The notes under the pieces are model-generated. The model made no database searches, had not been told where the DNA came from, and saw nothing but the letters and a program-made list of their open reading frames with translations. A program made the translations under genes and the position numbers. Shown one piece after another: positions 46,878-52,440 of a DNA stretch of 52,440 bases (position 1 is its first letter; every line of letters begins with the position of its first letter). The DNA comes from a virus, in IMG/VR virus record IMGVR_UViG_3300032069_000016, positions 1 to 52,440 of that record; one strand, 5' to 3'.

Positions 46878-49119
46878 TTAGGCGGGGTCTGCTACATTCT
46901 TTAGGACTCCTACCCACGGCTCTGCTTTCAACGCTAATACCAAGTATTCGTTGATATAGAACCGCACGGTATCCGCTAACTTGGCGAGTTCGGTTCGGCC
47001 AAGTGGAACGAGGTCAACCATCTGAACTCCTTGCTCATCGTGCCGCAAGAAGTAAACATTGGAGACCAACGAACCAGTTGCACCTGACGACCCGTCAGCT
47101 TGGGCGGGATACGGAAGAGCAGGATTGGCAAAGAAATCACCGATTACGGGAACAGGGCCAAGGGGCGACTGATACTGAACGATATGCTCACCAGCAAAGA
47201 ATGTTCCTGCCTGTTCAACATTGATAAAGTAGCGGGCGGCAGTGGCAACAATTTGGTTCACAACTGCTTGTAAGCCAAAGGACAGATAAATTCCGTCCAA
47301 CTTGTTTCCACCCTGCAACCTGACTTTCTTTATGATTGCATCAAAGGCGGGAATTACCACGCCGACAGCCGTCAAAGCCGCACCTGAATTGTCCCCGACA
47401 TTGGTAACGATTTGCTTGTCAAATCCGTCAAACGCCAACGGGGTAACTGCGGAATCGGCTTTGAAATCAGCCCACTCTTCGGCTTGGATTATTCTTCGCA
47501 GGGACGCTTCGGCTATCTCGGCCTCAATGTCAATGTAACTCCTGCCTGATGCAATCATCGGGCCAGTAATTACAGCGGTCGTGCCAAGATACTTATATGC
47601 CAACTGTTATACTCTTTTTAGAGCAGATAGGACATTTCTGCCTATCTCTTATAGTTTCCTATAAGTTCGGACTATATCTTCGCCTTAATTTTTTTGACAC
47701 AGTTAAGAAGATTCTTTTTGAGTTCTCTGCTCCAGAAGCGGAGAACCGAGTATCCATTTTGTTGTAGTATCTTATTGGTTTCTTTATCTCTTGAATTATA
47801 TCTTGGATAATTATGCCAATACTCGCCATCGGCATAGATACATACACGCTTGTTCGGGATAAAGGCATCTGGAAATGTCGTGAACCGATTAAGATTTATT
47901 GGATAATTCTTATGGTATTTTATTTTCAACTCATCAAGTATATTCCACAGGATTATCTCAATGTCGGTCTGCTTCCAGTGGCGGAAACCGTTAACTTTTC
48001 GTTCACCATTGCGAAACTGACTTCTGACCTTTTTTGTCATAGTTCGCGTATATTTTGCGACCCTTTTGTCGGTTTCTTTGGTAAGTCCTTTATTCCAAGG
48101 AGTTTGGCCAGTTAATCCTTTATTCCACCCCGCTATTCTTTTTATCCAATCTTTTCGGTAGCAAGCGCGGGAACAGAACTTTCGTTTAATCCGATTCCCT
48201 CGCTTTGTGAATGATTTATGACACTCCTTACATTTGAACATCCTCCTTTTTCCTCTTATCGTTGCCTTGACAATATGCCTTTTGCCATTACGAATGCGTG
48301 TATATCTTCTAACTTGTGTTAAGGTGCTTTGCGTATAGTCTCTACGGACTCTCTGTTTTGTATTCATACCTATATTATAAGATATTTATAGGCAGAAGTC
48401 AAACAGGTTGCCTCGGTATTGTCATACCCAAACTGGGTTTAGATTCCACCGATACAGCAAAGTTTTTATAGACGACCACATATTTTTAGCCGTCTTCTGA
48501 ACATACGCCGGGTCTGTTGAACTCGGTAACTGCCCATCTGCATAGAACAAGTTCACCAACCCTAACGGGCCATCTGCGACCGTATCCAACCTTGTTCTCT
48601 GGTTCCACAAGTGGGCGAGACCTTCTCCCTTGATTCTTGATACTCTGTCTCTAAACGGCGTGAGACGGTCTGAAAGAACGACTATTGCCGCTTCCAAATC
48701 CTGCGATTTCTGTAATCTCCAATTACTTGGAGTGTCGGACTATATCATCACCCAAGATTTTTTTAACAAAGGGACTCTCCCTTACATTGCCTCACTTAAT
48801 CGTTTCCTATGTTCTAATGAACGCCTTGGGGTCTCGCGTGTAGTCTCTACGGACTTTCTATTTTTGGGTCTCATAATCATACCTCTATAGTATGCTGTTT
48901 CTGCTTGCTTGTCAAGACCTTGAAATAGGTTGCCTCGGTATTGTCCCAATGGGAGTTCACCGATACAGCGAGATTTTCTTATACTGCATTACTGCGGTAT
49001 GCGCGCCAAGATATTTAACGCGCCAACAAGGAACTGGGAATTGGCCCCGCGAACGATGTGTCCACGGATTTTGCAAATCTATCCAGCGCTTTCTCTAACC
49101 TGCTTAATGATTCGGTCAT
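46878..49119 (-). CDS. Major capsid protein gene, interrupted by two group I introns
   Basis: Join of exon 1 49119-49018 (34 codons), exon 2 48703-48488 (72 codons) and exon 3 47600-46878 (240 codons plus stop), 346 residues in all, a normal size for an HK97-fold capsid protein. The junctions read SLLAR-QDLEAA and QKTA-AYKYLG, both in frame with no missing base. Exon 3 alone looks like the E-loop to A-domain part; exon 2 carries N-arm helices (VVLSDRLTPFRDRVSRIKG). It follows the prohead protease. The unspliced frames stop in the introns, so capsid synthesis depends on splicing. Confidence 0.85.
47672..48367 (-). CDS. Intron-encoded homing endonuclease (Vsr/EDxHD-like)
   Basis: 231 residues. 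CKECHKSFTKR ... FCSRACYRK is an N-terminal zinc finger. Two GWNKGLTGQTPWNKGLT phrases resemble NUMOD DNA-binding modules. The C-terminal part (FTTFPDAFIPNKRVCIYADG then EYWH ... GYSVLRFWS) has the DxF ... YxDGxYWH layout of Vsr/EDxHD endonucleases. It would cut an intronless capsid gene and spread the intron. Start (48367) and stop overlap the conserved P7 strands. Own promoter at 48374-48402. Confidence 0.82.
   Translation of the reverse strand: MNTKQRVRRDYTQSTLTQVRRYTRIRNGKRHIVKATIRGKRRMFKCKECHKSFTKRGNRIKRKFCSRACYRKDWIKRIAGWNKGLTGQTPWNKGLTKETDKRVAKYTRTMTKKVRSQFRNGERKVNGFRHWKQTDIEIILWNILDELKIKYHKNYPINLNRFTTFPDAFIPNKRVCIYADGEYWHNYPRYNSRDKETNKILQQNGYSVLRFWSRELKKNLLNCVKKIKAKI
48374..48402 (-). 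promoter_or_regulatory. Promoter of the intron endonuclease
   Basis: Minus strand TTGACT (48402-48397), 17 bases, consensus TATAAT (48379-48374). The predicted start point, 7 bases after the -10, is the A of the ATG at 48367, so the message would be leaderless. It lies within the intron P5-P7 region. Confidence 0.75.
48782..48880 (-). pseudogene. Homing-endonuclease remnant (NUMOD3 fragment) in intron 1
   Basis: Frame of 32 codons from ATG 48880 (or 48874, which has GAGG 7 bases upstream). The end reads RRSLEHRKRLSEAM, the NUMOD3 pattern EHRKxLSEA, and then TAA. No catalytic domain. It begins at the same place, over the P7 strand, as the intact endonuclease of intron 2, so this is the leftover of a former intron ORF. 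The stop arrives 28-32 codons after the start. Confidence 0.65.
48887..48915 (-). promoter_or_regulatory. Promoter inside intron 1
   Basis: Minus strand TTGACA (48915-48910), 17 bases, TACTAT (48892-48887), preceded by GGTC. Directly ahead of the endonuclease remnant. It occupies the same position relative to the intron core as the promoter in intron 2. Confidence 0.55.
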
Positions 49120-49162
49120 ATTATTATTTCGCTTTTTTATTTACCCTTTCATCTTATCTTCT

Positions 49163-49206
49163 GCTCGCCAGCACTTTTTCCCAAAGAAAAAGTTTATCTG
49201 GCAAGC
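49163..49206 (-). promoter_or_regulatory. Hairpin in the capsid 5' leader
   Basis: Minus strand GCTTGCCAG ... CTGGCGAGC (9 bp, one T-G) enclosing ACTTTTTC/GAAAAAGT (8 bp). It lies between the protease stop and the capsid start (49119). No T-run follows, so an mRNA-processing or stability element is more likely than a terminator. Confidence 0.6.
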
Positions 49207-49245
49207 AAAGCGACGGGGCTGTCCGACCTCCAACCCGTAGGGTTT

Positions 49246-50970
49246 CTACATTCCGAGTTTCTCTGACGAGAATTCGGATTTATAGACTTCTTTGAATGGT
49301 CTCTTTTCATCAGAGACCGATTTCTGAACTCCAACTTCATTGGCTGTCAAAGCATACTTTCTTCCTTCTTTGGTTATCATATACGGGATACCCAGCGATA
49401 CCGACCTCTTTTGGCCAGGTTCGCTAAGCATCGTCCTTATGCTCTTCTGAATCACAGAATCATTCCTGATAGCATCAGTAACCGCTTGCTCCAAACCGAG
49501 GATTCTCTTGCCGTCATTTTCCATCTTCCTGACGATGCCATTAACCGCTTCAGTTACGGCATACACGAATTCATCAATAGAAGGCATTACTGACTTCCTG
49601 ACAACTCGCGCTGGATACGCCTTTGCCAAAATGTTAATCCTCTTAACCGCACTCTTTAACTGCGGCATCGCATACTCGGCGCCGTATGGAGTTTCACCCG
49701 TTTGTTTTGTTGCCGTAGCCGTTGTCTCCGTGGTAGTTGTTCCCGTGGGCGTTGTCTCCTCCTTCGCAGTTATCTCTGGATTCGTGGTTTCAGTTTTCGG
49801 CTGGGTTTGGTCTAATGCCTCTAACTGCTTCAAAGCTTCCGCTGGCGTTATCGGAGTGGTTTCTTCTGCTGGGACGACTTCGTCCTTTGTGGTCTCTACT
49901 TCCGTTGGAACTTCATCTTCCTTCGCAAGCTCCTCTGGGGTTTCCGTTCCAGTCAAAGGCGAAACCTGACCTCCAGTGGCTTCGGTCTGTTTACGAACAA
50001 CGCCTTTAATAATCGCAAACATTTTCTCAAAGCCATCAGCAACCATCTTCTCCAATGCCCTTATCGCTTTTGTAGTGGTAGCGGGAGTTTCCTCCGTTGG
50101 CTTGGTCTCCTGCTTGGTCGCAGTCGGCGTTTCAGTAGGAGTTACTTCCTGCTGCTTTGTTGCGACGGGAGTCGGCGACTCTGTTGGAGTCGTTACTTGC
50201 TTTGCTGTAACCATTGCTTCCGATGCATCTGGGGTATCGGTAACTTTGGTTACATCCGTCGTGGTCTCTATCGGAACTGTCTGCTTTCTAAAATTCATAT
50301 TTGTTTCTTCTTTTGCGACCACCCGCCAAGCTTGATTGGGGATTGATTTTTCAAACACTCCCAAGTAATCCAGCTGGGGGTTTTCAAAAAGAAATTGGTT
50401 AAATAATTTACTTCTTAATTGTCCTATTAAATGAACTCCACCGTAATTTTGGCTTTTGGCGAACAACCAAGCATCGTAATTCGCTGGGCGGCTTGTTACG
50501 GATACTTCGTCAATTACAATATCATAAAAAGTGTTGATTGCTTTGCCTGCGGATTCCACCAGTTCTCTGGCGGCTCTTTTGACTCTGCCTCCTACCGACA
50601 GCCCGAGTTTTGCCCCTTCTTTCAATGCCTTGTGGAGTAGATTGGCAAACGGGCTTGCTTTGTCCAATACCGCTTTAATCCACAACTGGTTTCTTTCATC
50701 AACCTTCGCCTCATAAACTTTGCCAACTATTGCTTCATCGTCCTTCTGGTGTTCTAATCTCAACGGGACTGACTTCTCATTTATGATGGTGGCCATCTGA
50801 CCCAGTGCCTTCTCCGACATCCTTTCCGCATCGTGGTCAACATTGGTCGTGGAAGCAATCCCTTCAACGATAAGTTCTCCCTGCTCCTCGCTTGGCAGGG
50901 CTTTTTCTATCAAAAATGTGAAAGGAAAATCCCCTTCCGCTCTGGCTATAATTTTTGGTTGGTCAATCAT
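49246..50970 (-). CDS. Prohead protease fused to a scaffold-like extension
   Basis: 574 residues. Residues about 1-170 are a U35/HK97-type protease: LRLEH with His74, KLGLSVGG with Ser125, and VIDEVSVTSRP with Glu155 make the His-Ser-Glu set. Residues about 245-430 are a Thr/Pro/Glu-rich linker. The last 140 residues are helical (LGLEQAVTDAIRNDSVIQKS), like a scaffolding domain. Protease plus scaffold in one protein explains why no separate scaffold gene is seen. It cleaves capsid and scaffold during maturation. The usual family length is about 200. Confidence 0.85.
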   Translation of the reverse strand: MIDQPKIIARAEGDFPFTFLIEKALPSEEQGELIVEGIASTTNVDHDAERMSEKALGQMATIINEKSVPLRLEHQKDDEAIVGKVYEAKVDERNQLWIKAVLDKASPFANLLHKALKEGAKLGLSVGGRVKRAARELVESAGKAINTFYDIVIDEVSVTSRPANYDAWLFAKSQNYGGVHLIGQLRSKLFNQFLFENPQLDYLGVFEKSIPNQAWRVVAKEETNMNFRKQTVPIETTTDVTKVTDTPDASEAMVTAKQVTTPTESPTPVATKQQEVTPTETPTATKQETKPTEETPATTTKAIRALEKMVADGFEKMFAIIKGVVRKQTEATGGQVSPLTGTETPEELAKEDEVPTEVETTKDEVVPAEETTPITPAEALKQLEALDQTQPKTETTNPEITAKEETTPTGTTTTETTATATKQTGETPYGAEYAMPQLKSAVKRINILAKAYPARVVRKSVMPSIDEFVYAVTEAVNGIVRKMENDGKRILGLEQAVTDAIRNDSVIQKSIRTMLSEPGQKRSVSLGIPYMITKEGRKYALTANEVGVQKSVSDEKRPFKEVYKSEFSSEKLGM

Positions 50971-50972
50971 AG

Positions 50973-52440
50973 TTATTTTAATCTTCGTCTTATCGCTTCT
51001 TTTACATCGGATGGAAGCGAATCTGGATTTACTTTCCTGCCCAAGTGAGAACCTTCGGTTACATCGCCCACATACTGATTAAAACCTGCTGGCGATTGGG
51101 CATCGCTACTCATACCGAAATTCCCTTGAGGCGTGATTATTGTATAGCGGTCTTCGGTCTTGCCACCATTATCATATACGGTTACGCCTTCAAATTCTTC
51201 CGACTTCATCATTTCCAGTTTATCTTTATGTCCCGCTTCATCTTGTGCCATAGCATTGAATTCCGAAGCGTGTTCGGGATTCTTTTCCGCTAAATCCTGA
51301 TAGTGTTCTGTGCCTTCTTCTTCGTCTTTAATTTCATCTTCAAAATCTTTAAGCAATCCCCCAACTCGTTCAGCGTGGTCTTTCCTGATTTTGCCGATTA
51401 CCTTCTTCCAATACTCCTTGAAAAGTTTGGTCTGGGAAATTGATTTTTTAATTTCGTTTTCTTCGCATATCTCATCAACGATTTTATTTTGGTTTACCGC
51501 TTTAAGTCCCGCTCTATCATCCGCATCCTTAACCCAATCAAGAGTGTCATCTATCGCTTGCCGAACATTTCTTTCCACTTCTGCTCTTGTCCTAAAATCC
51601 CCGTAATTGTTTTCAGCAACAAGTTTTACTTCGCCTTCCACCCCATATGCAAGTTGCCCTTTGGTTTTGGTTTGTTTCCAGAAATCTTTGAAGGATTTAG
51701 TCTTTTTTGTCTCTCCTTCCAAATCCTGTTCTGCAAGCAATGACTTGGGAACTGGGCCAGCTCCTTCAATGCCCATATCTTTTTCCATATTGAAATCGTG
51801 AGATAATCTTTCTATTTCAGAATACGCTGCCTCCCAAGTTTCAAATGCCTCAACGGGGAGCTTTTCTTTGACATACTCAAATACTTCATCATTATTATAA
51901 ATGCCTTGTTTATTCGCTTCTTTCACCAATCTTCTAACTTCGGCTTTCCACTTGGCACCAATAGTCCTCTGCTTCTCTATTCGGGTTTTCTGCATAACCC
52001 TATCCAGCATCCTGAATGCCTCTTGGCAATCATCATAGATTGCCTTGACTTGTCTCCAATCCCCTTGAATCTCTCCATAGGTAGCCATACCGCTTCCCCA
52101 ACTGCCGCTATATGTTTCTTCTCTCCTTACCACAACGGGGCCTTGGTCTGTCCTGACTCGCAAACTATCTCTGTCAATAACTTTAATGAACGGGAAGCTT
52201 TGTTCAACTTCTTTTCTGGCTTCGGTTAAATTAACCGCCTTCTGCATCTTCTCTCCCGTTAACGGAAACGGGCCGAGGGCATCTTTCCCGAAGCCCCTCT
52301 TAACCTGTAAAACGCAGGATTCGTATTTAGGCGAATCCCGCCCGACCGCGGCGGTGCAGATAGCCCACGGATTATCTTGTTTTTCCACATCAATCATTTT
52401 GCAGATTGCTTCCTTTTCCGTCTTGGTTAATTCCGTTGCC
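50973..52440 (-). CDS. Multi-module FKxFWK protein with ferritin-like segment (5' end at window start)
   Basis: About 499 residues when joined to bases 1-123. Three modules each begin with the motif: FKNFWK at residues 4-9, FKDFWK at about 261-266, FKEYWK at about 351-356. The first module has NPWAICTAAVG and a Cys-containing phrase found in other phage proteins. The third has a helical segment with DEEEGTEHYQDLAEKNPEH then MAQDEAGHKDKLEMM, a DExxH/ExxH spacing like ferritin-like or rubrerythrin metal sites. A separate motif-bearing gene pair lies about 5 kb away. Functions unknown; each may be a cargo with a capsid-targeting tag. Confidence 0.75.
   Translation of the reverse strand, partial: ATELTKTEKEAICKMIDVEKQDNPWAICTAAVGRDSPKYESCVLQVKRGFGKDALGPFPLTGEKMQKAVNLTEARKEVEQSFPFIKVIDRDSLRVRTDQGPVVVRREETYSGSWGSGMATYGEIQGDWRQVKAIYDDCQEAFRMLDRVMQKTRIEKQRTIGAKWKAEVRRLVKEANKQGIYNNDEVFEYVKEKLPVEAFETWEAAYSEIERLSHDFNMEKDMGIEGAGPVPKSLLAEQDLEGETKKTKSFKDFWKQTKTKGQLAYGVEGEVKLVAENNYGDFRTRAEVERNVRQAIDDTLDWVKDADDRAGLKAVNQNKIVDEICEENEIKKSISQTKLFKEYWKKVIGKIRKDHAERVGGLLKDFEDEIKDEEEGTEHYQDLAEKNPEHASEFNAMAQDEAGHKDKLEMMKSEEFEGVTVYDNGGKTEDRYTIITPQGNFGMSSDAQSPAGFNQYVGDVTEGSHLGRKVNPDSLPSDVKEAIRRRLK
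52350..52440. repeat. Terminal direct repeat, right copy
   Basis: Second copy of the 91-base end overlap, identical to bases 1-91. It lies inside the coding sequence of the multi-module head-region protein. Confidence 0.95.

Larger units (their letters stand above)
47601..48487 (-). ncRNA. Group I intron 2 of the capsid gene (887 nt), with homing endonuclease
   Basis: P1: exon GACGGCT pairs with GGTCGTC (T-G at the splice site); adjacent ATATGT pairs with the exon 3 start GCATAT (P10). P3 CTTTGC/GCAAAG, P4 TCGGT/ACCGA, P5 ACCCA-GTT-TGGGT, P7 GACTA/TAGTC within the common phrase AAGATATAGTCC, P8 CCTTAA/TTAAGG, P9 CTTATAG-GAAA-CTATAAG and GATAGG/CCTATC. The endonuclease frame lies between the P8 arms, and its start and stop overlap the P7 strands. 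The intron ends in G before GCATAT. Confidence 0.88.
48704..49017 (-). ncRNA. Group I intron 1 of the capsid gene (314 nt)
   Basis: P1: exon GCGCGT pairs with GCGCGC (T-G at the splice site); adjacent ATCTTG pairs with the exon 2 start CAGGAT (P10). P3 TCTCGC/GCGAGA, P4 TCGGT/ACCGA, P5 TCCC-ATT-GGGA, P7 GACTA/TAGTC in ATATAGTCC, P8 CCCAAG/CTTGGG, P9 CTCCAA-GTAA-TTGGAG. Ends in G. About 30 bases are nearly the same as intron 2 (ATCGGTG ... CAATACCGAGGCAACC), so the two share an ancestor. P8 holds an endonuclease remnant. Confidence 0.87.

Noticed and set aside
48422-48697. A separate 91-aa gene
   Set aside because: The frame is exon 2 of the capsid gene running into intron sequence. Its apparent start is internal and its last residues are intron-encoded.

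Overview
The window is a complete, circularly closed genome of a tailed dsDNA phage (Caudoviricetes, siphovirus-like, HK97-type head). Bases 1-91 recur exactly at 52350-52440, so the unique circle is 52,349 bp and one structural gene runs across the join. Essentially every gene is read leftward (minus strand). The standard bacterial code is used, gene starts and stops often overlap (ATGA, TAATG), and sigma70-type promoters (TTGACA, 16-18 nt, TATACT or TATAAT) are frequent. I see no integrase, no recognisable repressor and no tRNA, so a virulent lifestyle is my inference. The host cannot be named. Two CHAP domains argue for a peptidoglycan-containing bacterium.

In transcription order, the early region starts at tandem promoters at about 26.35-26.24 kb and runs down to about 10.1 kb. 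It holds many small zinc-finger and HTH proteins, a MucR-like protein, a DUF5659 protein, an HNH nuclease, two beta-class DNA methyltransferases, a winged-helix replication protein, a Cas4/RecB-like Fe-S nuclease beside a possible annealing protein, a restriction-enzyme-like protein, a GNAT protein and a Holliday-resolvase-like nuclease. Two early leaders carry intrinsic terminators in front of the genes they serve; one has a perfectly matched competing antiterminator.

The late region begins at a promoter at about 10.0 kb. It reads through small terminase, large terminase, a GT-A glycosyltransferase, several unknown head-region genes, a portal fused to a kinase-like domain and a fibre-like protein, then crosses the circle join. 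On the right arm (52.4 to 26.5 kb) it continues through a multi-module FKxFWK protein, a prohead protease with a scaffold-like extension, the major capsid gene, a GT-B glycosyltransferase, head-tail connector genes, major tail protein, tail chaperones with a -1 frameshift, tape measure, repeat-rich tail and fibre proteins, and a lysis cassette with two CHAP proteins, two holin candidates and a papain-like protease.

The main finding is that three group I introns can be read directly from the sequence. Two split the major capsid gene: one of 887 nt carries a homing endonuclease with its own promoter, and one of 314 nt carries a decayed endonuclease remnant. The third is an ORF-less 162-nt intron just before the end of a tail gene. 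All three have complementary P3, P4, P7, P8 and P9 helices made from different sequences, and splicing restores proteins that make sense. Other points of interest are a repeated FKx[FY]WK motif in several head-region proteins, the portal-kinase fusion and the mutually exclusive leader hairpins in front of the Cas4-like gene.
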